Assembly (NCBI RefSeq): GCF_000202835.1
Contig: NC_015186.1
Location: 3,009,501 to 3,073,500 of the forward strand
DNA length: 64,000 nucleotides
Direction of reading: 5' to 3'
From: Acidiphilium multivorum AIU301
GTDB taxonomy: Bacteria > Pseudomonadota > Alphaproteobacteria > Acetobacterales > Acetobacteraceae
Each line of letters begins with the position of its first letter. Position 1 is the first letter of the stretch. Under the pieces are notes generated by a model, which saw nothing but the letters and a program-made list of their open reading frames with translations, was not told the origin of the DNA and did no database searches. Position numbers and translations under genes: made by a program. Shown here piece by piece: positions 10,218 through 17,782 of the stretch.

Positions 10218-11247
10218 CTTCGTCCTCGCCTGCGGACAGAAACGGGTGGAGCGCGCGCCGCGGCACCGACAGAATGTCGTAATTGATGAAGGACAGGATC
10301 ATCTGCAGTCCGGCGATGATGGGCAGCGCGCTCAGCATGACCGTGCCCGAACTGGTGATGATGCCGCGGGAGGCGTTGATGGCCCAGTTCCACGCGCCGA
10401 AGATCACGCCGAACACCAGGATCAGCGCACCGAATGCCAGTTCGAGCGTGGCGATCGAGAAGTCGCGCAGGACGTAGTTGTAGACGATCCGCTTGGCGAA
10501 GTTGCGCGCATGCCCGGCAAGGAAGGCGGGAATCACGCGGAATATCCGCAGATGGCTGCGCTCCTCGCCATAAACCGCCGTCATCGGGATATCGATCACC
10601 GCCGCCCTGATCGTGCCGAGCCGGAACAGCAGGTCGGATTCGAAGAAATAGCGCGGGGCGATGCGCTCCAGCGGAAGCTGCGCCAGCGTTCGCGCATGGA
10701 CCGCGGTGTAGCCGTTGGTCGGGTCGAAGATGTTCCAGTAGCCGGACGAGAGCTTGGTCATGAACGACAGCACCGCATTGCCGGCGAGCCGCACCGCCGG
10801 CATCGACCGCACGTCCTCGGGATTGAAGAAGCGGTTGCCCTTCGCGTAGTCGGCGGTTCCATCGAGGATCGGCCGCACGAAGCGGGGCAGCAGGCGCGGG
10901 TCCATCTGGCCGTCGCCGTCGATCTTCACGAGAATGTCGCAGCCATCCGCCATGGCCTGACGGTAGCCGGTGATGGTCGCGAGGCCGACCCCGCCATTAT
11001 CCTGGCGGCGGATGACCCTCACCCGCGCATCGGCGCAATGCGCCTGCACGAAATCCCCCGACCGGTCGGGGCAGCGGTCGTCGACGACATAGATCGCCGC
11101 AACCTCGGGGCCGATCCGCGCCAGCACGTCGAGGATATGCGCGGTCACGCGATAGCTCGGAATGACGACGGCGATCCGCGCCACCCGCGGCGGCGGCGGG
11201 CCCGGCGAGCGCGACCGGAGCGGCTCCTGCGGCCAGTTGTCCATCAT
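10207..11247 (-). CDS. GT2 family glycosyltransferase (polyprenyl-phosphate type)
   Basis: 346 residues. A GT-A domain in the N-terminal two thirds has AVVIPSYRVTAHILDVL, IYVVDDRCPDRSG and KIDGDGQMDPRLLPRFV (the D.D metal site). Two or more hydrophobic helices occupy the C terminus (about 240-320), as in DPM1/GtrB/ArnC-type enzymes that load a sugar on polyprenyl phosphate. It is the middle gene of a three-gene leftward unit: the DUF2142 gene ends 36 bases upstream and the flippase-like gene overlaps its end. The start chosen is the first ATG (MMDN); an internal start after the Pro/Arg-rich first 20 residues is possible. Confidence 0.87.
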   Translation of the reverse strand: MMDNWPQEPLRSRSPGPPPPRVARIAVVIPSYRVTAHILDVLARIGPEVAAIYVVDDRCPDRSGDFVQAHCADARVRVIRRQDNGGVGLATITGYRQAMADGCDILVKIDGDGQMDPRLLPRFVRPILDGTADYAKGNRFFNPEDVRSMPAVRLAGNAVLSFMTKLSSGYWNIFDPTNGYTAVHARTLAQLPLERIAPRYFFESDLLFRLGTIRAAVIDIPMTAVYGEERSHLRIFRVIPAFLAGHARNFAKRIVYNYVLRDFSIATLELAFGALILVFGVIFGAWNWAINASRGIITSSGTVMLSALPIIAGLQMILSFINYDILSVPRRALHPFLSAGEDEGDR

Positions 11248-11283
11248 GCCGGATCTCGTGGAGTGTGGGCCACGGGATGCCGC

Positions 11284-12789
11284 CTACCAGAACCTGTGCC
11301 GGATCACCGCCGGCAGCACGGCGATGTCGACGGCCGACAGGATCAGGACCGGGGCGACCAGGACGAACCCGAGCGCGGCCGAGAGCGGCGCCGGCAGGGC
11401 GGATGCCCGCCATCGCGGCGACGGGCGCGGAACCAGCAGCGGAACGAAGGGAACCAGCGGCAGGAAATACCGCCCCTGGACGCCCATGAGCATCGTCGCG
11501 CCGACCGGCGTCCATGACACATACAGCGACAGGCAGACCGCGATCACGCTGGCCAGCACGAGCGACAGGGTGAAGCCGCCATCGGGCAGCGTCCAGCGCC
11601 GCGCCCCGCGGCGCTGCATGAGCGGCACGGCGCAGCAGGCCAGCAGCAGGGCGACCAGCCAGGCCTCGCGCAGCCAGGATGGAATCGGAACGTTCAGCCA
11701 GCCGAGATCACCGATGAACTCGGCCACCAGCACATTGAAATAGGTCTCGACATAGCGGACCGGTATCGCCACGATCTGCGCCGGGTGGGCGAGCAGGACA
11801 TGCAGGTTCGCCATCACGTCGATGCTGTCGAACATCTGGCCGGGACGGCCGGGCCAGAGCGGTCCGGCCGGGTAGGGCGTGACGTCGCGCGGCACGAAGC
11901 TCGTCCGCATCATCACGGCAAGCCAGATCGTGGCGGGAATCCCGCACAGCCCGGCCGCGACGAGCCGCCGCCACAGGCCGCGCTCCATCACCGGCATCGC
12001 GGCGCAGAACACCAGCAGGCCATAGGGCGGCTTCGAGCAGACCATGATCGCGAGCAGCCCCGCCGCCAGCCAGCGGAACGCCGGCCGCGTGGCCGGGTCG
12101 TGGGTGAGCAGGGCGCCGGCGAGCGCGCAGGTGGCGATGATCATGCCGTCCTGGTTGAAGGACGCCGCGAGCGAAACCGTCATCGGCAGGCTGAGCAGCG
12201 CGAACAGCAGCACCGCGCCGAACCGCGCGATGAACAGGGCGAGCGCGCCCAGCGTGAGATAACCCAGCAGCATGAAGACGCGGCCGAGATAAAGCGCGCC
12301 GAGCGGACGCAGCCCGATCAGCCGCCCCGCCGCGATCCCCAGCGCGCCGGGCATGTACAGCACCGGGAGATATTCGATGCTCCCGCTCGCCACGAAATAG
12401 ACGGGCGGGCCGGAAGACCAGGGTATCGCCGCCGCCCTGGCGCGGTCCGCCGGGGTCAGGAGCCGATGCCGGAGCGGGCGGAATTCCGACAGGCTGGCGC
12501 GGAGGACCCCGTCATTCACGAAAAGACCCGAGACCTGCGTATGGCCGATGACCGCACGGTGACCAAGAATGTCGAAATCGAGCAGCCCGGCGGCCCGGGC
12601 GATATGCGACGGCTCGTCCGCCACCTCGCCCATCGGGGTCGCATAGACCAGGCGCAATCCGCACCAGCCGCTGAGAAACACGAATGTCGCGACAAGGAAC
12701 AAACGGCGGGCGTCGGGCCGCGACGAACCGAAATCGATCCGCATGCGGAAGACATGGCCCGGCAACAGGTCCGGCATCTCGAACTCCAA
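11284..12789 (-). CDS. DUF2142 multi-pass membrane protein
   Basis: 501 residues with about ten transmembrane helices. The DUF2142 hallmarks are present: ADEPSHIARA near residue 60 after the first helix, and the late GVQGRYFLPLVPFVPLL. The acidic DEPSH motif facing the periplasm is reminiscent of GT-C glycosyltransferases, so it may transfer a sugar from a polyprenyl-phosphate donor made by the adjacent GT2. It is the first gene of the operon. Several Met codons occur in the first 20 residues (MEFEMPDL, MRIDFG), so the exact start is uncertain. Confidence 0.8.
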   Translation of the reverse strand: MEFEMPDLLPGHVFRMRIDFGSSRPDARRLFLVATFVFLSGWCGLRLVYATPMGEVADEPSHIARAAGLLDFDILGHRAVIGHTQVSGLFVNDGVLRASLSEFRPLRHRLLTPADRARAAAIPWSSGPPVYFVASGSIEYLPVLYMPGALGIAAGRLIGLRPLGALYLGRVFMLLGYLTLGALALFIARFGAVLLFALLSLPMTVSLAASFNQDGMIIATCALAGALLTHDPATRPAFRWLAAGLLAIMVCSKPPYGLLVFCAAMPVMERGLWRRLVAAGLCGIPATIWLAVMMRTSFVPRDVTPYPAGPLWPGRPGQMFDSIDVMANLHVLLAHPAQIVAIPVRYVETYFNVLVAEFIGDLGWLNVPIPSWLREAWLVALLLACCAVPLMQRRGARRWTLPDGGFTLSLVLASVIAVCLSLYVSWTPVGATMLMGVQGRYFLPLVPFVPLLVPRPSPRWRASALPAPLSAALGFVLVAPVLILSAVDIAVLPAVIRHRFW

Positions 12790-13447
12790 ATATCTTCGGG
12801 CCCGCCTGGCGCCGGCCGTCGTGAAATGGCGGAGTGGCTTTCCGCGGTAACGTTAATGCAAATGACAATACCAGCCGATTGGGCAGAATGGCAAACGGTC
12901 CGTCAGTAGCGCGGAAACCCCCGAATCGCGCCGCGTCTTGCCTGCGCGAACCGGATCGCCGAAAGGTGGGATCATTCGGAGAGACAGATTGATGCGACGG
13001 CTATACGTGCAGCGGTGAATCGCGGAGCGCGCGGCCTTTCTGGTCCTGGAGCATCATCCGATCGGATAAAGACACTCTGATGATCAACATCATGGAGCAC
13101 GATCAGATCCGGAACGGTCGGATCGTGCTCCGGGGGCGCCGCTGCCGTTATCGTGCCGGACCGACGCCAACCGCGATCTACAGGACGATCACCTGCAAGC
13201 GCCCTTCGCGGCGCTGGACGGTCTTGCCGGCGCCACGACGCTGTCCGAAGCCGGCACGACCCATGACGACATCCCGAGCACCGGCCTCGCGCGGCTCGGC
13301 GCGGCGCGCTTCAGACGCCATTTCACGACCCGGTCCTCCCGCCGCGACCGAACGGACAATGGAGCGCCCGGCAGCACGCGTCCCGACCCGAAACAAGCCG
13401 GGTCATCACAGCGGCGGCAATTCGGGCAGGAAGCAAGGGGATCGCGC
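12790..13447. other. gene-free stretch of about 660 bases
   Basis: No convincing gene is seen. The left part should hold the promoter of the DUF2142 operon. A palindromic repeat lies at 13048-13131. The GC-rich segment 13150-13440 is open in more than one frame, but none of the translations has a recognisable domain or a good ribosome site, so a decayed gene is possible but unsupported. The right end abuts tRNA-Gly. Confidence 0.6.
13048..13131. repeat. palindromic intergenic repeat, copy 1
   Basis: The left half, GAGCATCATCCGATC followed by GGATAAAGACACTCT, matches the reverse complement of the hairpin at 40159-40207 but lacks its central 18 bases. The right half is a separate hairpin with perfect 11-base arms, GGAGCACGATC at 13094-13104 and GATCGTGCTCC at 13121-13131. 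It is a member of a dispersed palindromic family shared with 40107-40207. Confidence 0.75.
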
Positions 13448-13521
13448 TGGAGCGGGTAGCGGGAATCGAACCCGCACGTTCAGCTTGGGAAGCTGACAGG
13501 CTACCATTACATCATACCCGC
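13448..13521 (-). tRNA. tRNA-Gly (anticodon CCC)
   Basis: On the minus strand a complete cloverleaf can be folded: acceptor GCGGGTA paired with TACCCGC, D-arm around ATGTAATGGTAGCC, anticodon stem TCAGC/GCTGA enclosing the loop TTCCCAA (anticodon CCC, glycine), and a T-arm GCGGG-TTCGATT-CCCGC. The discriminator base is T and a CCA end is encoded at 13448-13450. The tRNA lies 17 bases beyond the stop-codon end of the sugar-acid kinase gene. No integrated element is seen at its 3' end. Confidence 0.97.
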
Positions 13522-13538
13522 ATGGCGCGAGCCGAGAT

Positions 13539-14813
13539 TTAGTCCGCGCCGGGCGTCGGCGCAACTCCCATGGCGGCGAGGGCGCGGGGGAAAAAATCGG
13601 GGCCACCGAAATTGCCGGATTTGAGGGCGAAGAGACGCGGCTCGGGCTCGATGCTGCGCAGCAGCGGCACGCCGGGGGCGATTTCGGCGCCGATCTCGAA
13701 GGCGGGGATGCCGAGACGGTCGACGATCGCGCCCGAGGTTTCACCGCCGGCGACGATCAGGCGGCGCACACCGCGATCGGCGAGCCCCGCGGCGAGGGTG
13801 GCGAGGGCGGCTTCGATCCGCGCGCCGACCTCGGCGCCATGGGCGGATTTCAGCGCCGCGACCGCTTCCGGCGTCGCCGAGCTGGCGAGCAGGACGGGGC
13901 CGGAATCGAGCAGTTCACCGGCCCAGTCGAGGGCGGCGGACATGTCGCCCGCGAGCAGGGAGTCGGCGTCGAGATGGCAGATCGGTATCCGCCCCCTCAC
14001 CGCCGCGATCTGGTCCAGCGTCGCCGCCGAGCAGCTGCCGGCGATGATTGCGGCCGGCCCTTCCGGCGCGGGGAAATCGGGGGCGGCGGCCGGTGCGGCG
14101 CCGCCGGCGATGGCGCGGGCGAGGCCGAGGCCGAGGCCGGACGCGCCGGTCGAGACCGGGCGGCGCAGCGCCGCCTCGCCCAGGGCGAGAAGATGCCGCT
14201 CGGCGATGGCATCGACGATGCAGGCCCCCCTGCCCTCGCCCAAAGCCGCATCGAGCGCCGCCGAAATCGCCGCCGCCCCGCGCTCGACGACCTCGAACGG
14301 CACGAGGCCGACCGGGCGGGATGACTGGCGGGCGAGCACGCGGAGGAGGTTGGAATCCCGCATCGGGTTGAGCGGATGGTCCTTGAGCGGGCTTTCGGCG
14401 AGCGGCACGGCGCCGACGAAGAGATGCCCCTGGTAGACGGTGCGGCCGGTTTCGGGAAAGGCCGGGCAGACCGGCACGGAGAGGCCGCCGGCACGGGCCG
14501 CCAGCGCCTCGGTCACCGGGCCGATATTGCCCGCGTCGGTCGAATCGAAGGTGGAGCAGATTTTATACATGACATGCCCGGCCCCCCGGGCCGTGCAATA
14601 CTCGGCGGCGGCGAGGGCGGCGGCGGCGGCCTCCCGCGCCGGCACCGAGCGGATCTTGAAGGCGACGACGATGGCGTCGATCTCCGGCAGGGCAAGGCCA
14701 TCGGCGGGGATGCCGATGGTCTGCACCGTGCGCAGGCCGTTGCGGCTGAGCGTGTTGGCAAGGTCGGAGGCGCCGGTATAGTCGTCGGCGATGCAGGCGA
14801 GGCGCAGGCTCAT
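13539..14813 (-). CDS. otnK: 3-oxo-tetronate kinase (four-carbon acid sugar kinase)
   Basis: 424 residues, DUF1537/four-carbon acid sugar kinase family. It opens with LACIADDYTGASDLANTL (substrate-binding DDxTGA) and ends with LIVAGGETSGAIVDRLGI (ATP-binding GGETSGA) followed by GAEIAPGVPLLRS and KSGNFGGPDFF. In the known tetronate pathway this enzyme phosphorylates 3-oxo-tetronate at O4 before decarboxylation. It is last in the leftward lacI-ltnD-otnI-otnK unit and overlaps otnI by 4 bases. The other half of the pathway, an OtnC-type aldolase, is encoded divergently at 18688. Confidence 0.92.
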   Translation of the reverse strand: MSLRLACIADDYTGASDLANTLSRNGLRTVQTIGIPADGLALPEIDAIVVAFKIRSVPAREAAAAALAAAEYCTARGAGHVMYKICSTFDSTDAGNIGPVTEALAARAGGLSVPVCPAFPETGRTVYQGHLFVGAVPLAESPLKDHPLNPMRDSNLLRVLARQSSRPVGLVPFEVVERGAAAISAALDAALGEGRGACIVDAIAERHLLALGEAALRRPVSTGASGLGLGLARAIAGGAAPAAAPDFPAPEGPAAIIAGSCSAATLDQIAAVRGRIPICHLDADSLLAGDMSAALDWAGELLDSGPVLLASSATPEAVAALKSAHGAEVGARIEAALATLAAGLADRGVRRLIVAGGETSGAIVDRLGIPAFEIGAEIAPGVPLLRSIEPEPRLFALKSGNFGGPDFFPRALAAMGVAPTPGAD

Positions 14814-15583
14814 CGTCCGCGCCCCGCGAACCAGGCGAGGCCGTCCTCGGTGCGGCCGCGCGGGCGGTATTCGCAGCCGACGATGCCGGCATAGCCGAGC
14901 CGGTCCAGCTCGTCGAAGAGGAAGGGATAGTTCAGCTCCTCGCCATCCGGCTCGTGGCGCGAGGGGACCGAGGCGATCTGCACATGGCCGATCTGGCGGA
15001 TCAGCCGGCGCAGCCGCATCGTCACGTCGCCGTGGATGATCTGGCAGTGATAGATGTCGAACTGGAGGCGGACATTGCCGATGCCGAGGCCCGCGATGAA
15101 CGCGGCCGCCGCGTCGATATCGTTGAGGAAATAGCCCGGCATGTCGCGCCCGTTGATCGGCTCCAGCAGCAGGTCGATGCCGTGATGGGCCAGCGTCTCG
15201 GCGGTGCGGATGACGGCGTCGCGATAGCGCGCGCGGGCGGCGGGGTCGGCGGGGTCGGCGATTCCGGCCATCAGGTGCAGGCGGGTCACACCCGTCGCCG
15301 CCGCATAGTCGAGCGCGCGGGCGGTGCCGGCGGCAAGCTCCTCCTCGCGGCCGGGCAGTGCGGCGAGGCCGCGCTCGCCGCCCGCCCAGTCGCCCGGCGG
15401 GAGGTTGAACAGCGCCTGGGTCAGCCCGTGCTTCGCGAGGCGGGCGCCAATTTCCTCCGGCCGGTGTTCATAGGGAAAGAGGAACTCGACGGCATCGAAC
15501 CCCGCATCCGCGGCGGCGGCGAAGCGGTCGAGGAACGGAACCTCGTTGAACATCATCGAGAGATTGGCGGCGAAGCGGGGCAT
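14810..15583 (-). CDS. otnI: 2-oxo-tetronate isomerase (hydroxypyruvate isomerase family)
   Basis: 257 residues, a TIM-barrel of the xylose-isomerase-like/Hyi family. The opening PRFAANLSMMFNEVPFLDRFAAAADAGFDAVEFLFPY is typical of OtnI and hydroxypyruvate isomerase. Conserved metal/catalytic segments include LLLEPINGRDMPGYF (Glu), LQFDIYHCQIIHGDV (Asp, His) and GHVQIASVPSRHEPD with a final GCEYRPRG. In context it interconverts 2-oxo- and 3-oxo-tetronate between LtnD and OtnK. It lies 27 bases after ltnD and overlaps otnK. Confidence 0.91.
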   Translation of the reverse strand: MPRFAANLSMMFNEVPFLDRFAAAADAGFDAVEFLFPYEHRPEEIGARLAKHGLTQALFNLPPGDWAGGERGLAALPGREEELAAGTARALDYAAATGVTRLHLMAGIADPADPAARARYRDAVIRTAETLAHHGIDLLLEPINGRDMPGYFLNDIDAAAAFIAGLGIGNVRLQFDIYHCQIIHGDVTMRLRRLIRQIGHVQIASVPSRHEPDGEELNYPFLFDELDRLGYAGIVGCEYRPRGRTEDGLAWFAGRGR

Positions 15584-15610
15584 GGGGCCCTCCGGATCAG
15601 GCAGATGGGG

Positions 15611-16522
15611 TCAGGACGGTTCGGGCAGCGAGATCGGCGCGATGCGGGCGAAGAGCCGGGCGACGGAGGCATCGTCGTCCCGCCCCATGCCGGCGGCGGC
15701 GGTCATCAGGAAGAGTTGCAGCGCTTCGGAGGCCATCGGCACCGGCATCCGGCCGCGCCGCGCCATGTCGAGCACGATGCCGAGATCCTTGGTGAAGATG
15801 TCCACCGCGCTGCGCGGGGCGTAGTCGGCATCGAGAATGTGGGGGACGCGGTTCTCGAACATCCAGCTGTTGCCGGCGGAACCGGTGATCACCTCGTAGA
15901 CGCGGCGCAGGTCGAGGCCCATCGAGGCGGCGAAGGCGACGGCCTCGCAGGCGGCGGCGATGTGCACGCCGGCGAGGAGCTGGTTGACCATCTTGAAGCC
16001 GGCGCCGGTGCCCGGCTCGTCGCCCAGCTCGTGGATGGTGGCGGCCATCGCGTCGAGCGCGGGGCGGGCGGCGGCGAAGGCCGCTTTGCTCCCCGAGGCC
16101 ATGATGGTGAGTTTTCCCTCCGCCGCGCGGGCGGTGCCGCCGCTGATCGGCGCGTCGAGATAGTGGATGCCCATCGCCTCCAGCCGGGCGGCCAGGGCGC
16201 GGACGGCCTCCGGCGCCATCGTCGCACAGGAGATGAAGACCGCGCCCGGCGCCATCGCCGCGGCACAGCCGGCCGCGCCGAACAGCACCGCCTCGGTCTG
16301 CTCGGCATTGACGACGACGCTGACGACGATCTCCGCACCGCGCGCGGCGGCCTCGGGGGATGCGGCCGGCGCACCGCCGGCGGCAGCGAGACGCTCGAGA
16401 TTGGCGGGAACGACGTCGAAGCCGCGGACCGAGAATCCGGCGCGCAGCAGGGCGGCGGCCATGCCGCCCCCCATCGAGCCGAGGCCGATGACGGCGGCCG
16501 CCCTGCCCTCGCCCGCGCTCAT
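15611..16522 (-). CDS. ltnD: L-threonate dehydrogenase (beta-hydroxyacid dehydrogenase family)
   Basis: 303 residues. Rossmann motif AVIGLGSMGGGMAAALL, substrate loop DAPISGGTARAAEGKLTIMASG, catalytic Lys in GAGFKMVNQLLAGVHIAAACEAVAFA, then ITGSAGNSWMFENRVPHIL and DYAPRSAVDIFTKDLGIV. This last block is characteristic of LtnD, which oxidises L-threonate to 2-oxo-tetronate with NAD. It is the second gene of the lacI-led operon, 45 bases after lacI. A second, distinct dehydrogenase of the same superfamily is encoded on the divergent arm. Confidence 0.9.
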   Translation of the reverse strand: MSAGEGRAAAVIGLGSMGGGMAAALLRAGFSVRGFDVVPANLERLAAAGGAPAASPEAAARGAEIVVSVVVNAEQTEAVLFGAAGCAAAMAPGAVFISCATMAPEAVRALAARLEAMGIHYLDAPISGGTARAAEGKLTIMASGSKAAFAAARPALDAMAATIHELGDEPGTGAGFKMVNQLLAGVHIAAACEAVAFAASMGLDLRRVYEVITGSAGNSWMFENRVPHILDADYAPRSAVDIFTKDLGIVLDMARRGRMPVPMASEALQLFLMTAAAGMGRDDDASVARLFARIAPISLPEPS

Positions 16523-16567
16523 TGCCGTCCGTCCGCTGAAGCGATGGTCATGCCGTTCTCCTGAATC

Positions 16568-17665
16568 TCATGTGCTGCCGCCCGCCTCGAGCGTGAAACC
16601 GACATCGAGGCGGCGGGTGGTCGGCTCCCGCCCGGCGATCCGGGCAAGGAGCATGGCGGCGGCCTCGCGGCCGATCTGCTTGCGGGGCGAGACGATGGTG
16701 GTCAGCGTCGGCGTCGTCAGCGCCGCGATCGGCAGGCCGTTGAAGCCGGCGATGGCGATGCGGCCGGGCACGTCGGTCCCGTCGCGCCGCGCCCGCAGCA
16801 GGGCGCCGACGGCCATTTCGTCATTGGCGAAGAACAGCGCGTCGAGCGCCGGGGTGATGGCGAGCAGGTCCGGCAGCGCGTCCCAGCCGACCTGCTGGCC
16901 GCCGCCCTGCCCGGCCCCGCCCTCGCGGTCGAACAGCACGACGGCCGCCTTCCCGGCGAGTTGGCGGCGCAACCCGTCATAGCGCTGGCGGGCGCGGTAA
17001 TCGTCCTTCATGCGCAGGCCGACGAAGCCGATGCGCCGGTAGCCGCGCGCGAGCAGGTGCTCGGCCATCGCGGCACCGGCCCGAACATGCGAGAGGCCGA
17101 CATTCATGTCGATCGGCGCGCGGCCGGTTTCCATGAATTCGACGATGGGGATGCCGGCGTTGCGCAGCAGCGTCGCGGTGCGCGTCTCGTGCCGCAGGCC
17201 GGCGACCATCATGCCCGGCGGCGCCCAGCCGAGCAGGGTGGCGGCCAGCGCCGCCTCGTGCCCGAGATCGTAGCCGGTGCTGCCGAGCAGCATCTGGTAG
17301 CCTTGCGCCTCGACCGCTTCCTGGATGCCCTCGATCACCTCGACGAAGACGACATTGGAGAGCGAGGGCACGATGACCGGGATGACGCGGGTGCGCGCCG
17401 AGGCGAGCGCGCCGGCCATGCGGTTCGGCACGTAGCCGAGCTGCTCGACCGCCTGCTCGATGCGGCTCCGCAGGGCCGGGGAGACGGAGGCCGGATTGTT
17501 GAGCGCGCGGGAGACGGCGATCGGCGCAACCCCCGCGCCCGCCGCGACCTCGTTCAGCGTCACGGCGGCGCGCCGGCGGCGGGTGCGGCGCGGCGCCGCG
17601 CAGGCCTCGCCCGTCGCCTGTTTCGCTTCATCGGCCGTGGCACCGCGTGCGCGGGTTCCTCTCAT
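16568..17665 (-). CDS. LacI-family repressor of the tetronate locus
   Basis: 365 residues. An Arg-rich N-terminal extension of about 34 residues precedes the LacI helix-turn-helix (VTLNEVAAGAGVAPIAVSRALNNPASVSPALRS), followed by the periplasmic-binding-like sugar domain (VIPVIVPSLSNVVFVEVIEGIQ, FFANDEMAVGALLRA). It heads the operon with ltnD, otnI and otnK and is divergent from the second dehydrogenase and otnC. Two LacI-type operators lie in the 117-base divergent promoter, so it most likely represses both arms and itself. The chosen ATG has no obvious Shine-Dalgarno. A GTG at the HTH start (V35) is an alternative, and a promoter placed for leaderless initiation is discussed separately. Known tetronate loci often use DeoR regulators, so a LacI type is a variation. 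Confidence 0.9.
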   Translation of the reverse strand: MRGTRARGATADEAKQATGEACAAPRRTRRRRAAVTLNEVAAGAGVAPIAVSRALNNPASVSPALRSRIEQAVEQLGYVPNRMAGALASARTRVIPVIVPSLSNVVFVEVIEGIQEAVEAQGYQMLLGSTGYDLGHEAALAATLLGWAPPGMMVAGLRHETRTATLLRNAGIPIVEFMETGRAPIDMNVGLSHVRAGAAMAEHLLARGYRRIGFVGLRMKDDYRARQRYDGLRRQLAGKAAVVLFDREGGAGQGGGQQVGWDALPDLLAITPALDALFFANDEMAVGALLRARRDGTDVPGRIAIAGFNGLPIAALTTPTLTTIVSPRKQIGREAAAMLLARIAGREPTTRRLDVGFTLEAGGST

Positions 17666-17702
17666 GCCGCGACTATCGCGGAGATCGGCGTCCCATGCAA
17701 GA

Positions 17703-17735
17703 TGGTAGCGCTGTCAGAACCTGGTTGCGCTACCA
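17703..17735. promoter_or_regulatory. twin LacI-type operators
   Basis: TGGTAGCGCTGTCA (17703-17716) and TGGTTGCGCTACCA (17722-17735) are near copies of the LacI-family palindrome TGGTAGCGCTACCA, with two and one mismatches respectively. Their centres are 19 bases apart, about two helical turns, so two dimers could bind on one face. The second site covers the -35 of the rightward promoter. They are the natural target of the adjacent LacI-type protein. Confidence 0.8.
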
Positions 17736-17753
17736 CCGCGCCGCTCCTATACA
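17725..17753 (+). promoter_or_regulatory. predicted promoter of the dehydrogenase-otnC unit
   Basis: TTGCGC (17725-17730), 17-base spacer, TATACA (17748-17753), followed by a GGAG ribosome site at 17771 and ATG at 17783. The -35 lies inside the second operator-like palindrome, as expected for repression. Confidence 0.65.
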
Positions 17754-17782
17754 GGAGCGGTCGGATATCGGGAGAAACAGGA

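Noticed and set aside
13178-13396. 72-codon minus-strand frame in the gap before tRNA-Gly
   Set aside because: No ribosome site, no recognisable fold and overlapping open frames on both strands as expected of GC-rich spacer.
13448-13521. tRNA-Gly as an attachment site of an integrated element
   Set aside because: No integrase, no repeated 3' tRNA segment noticed and normal catabolic genes on the 3' side.
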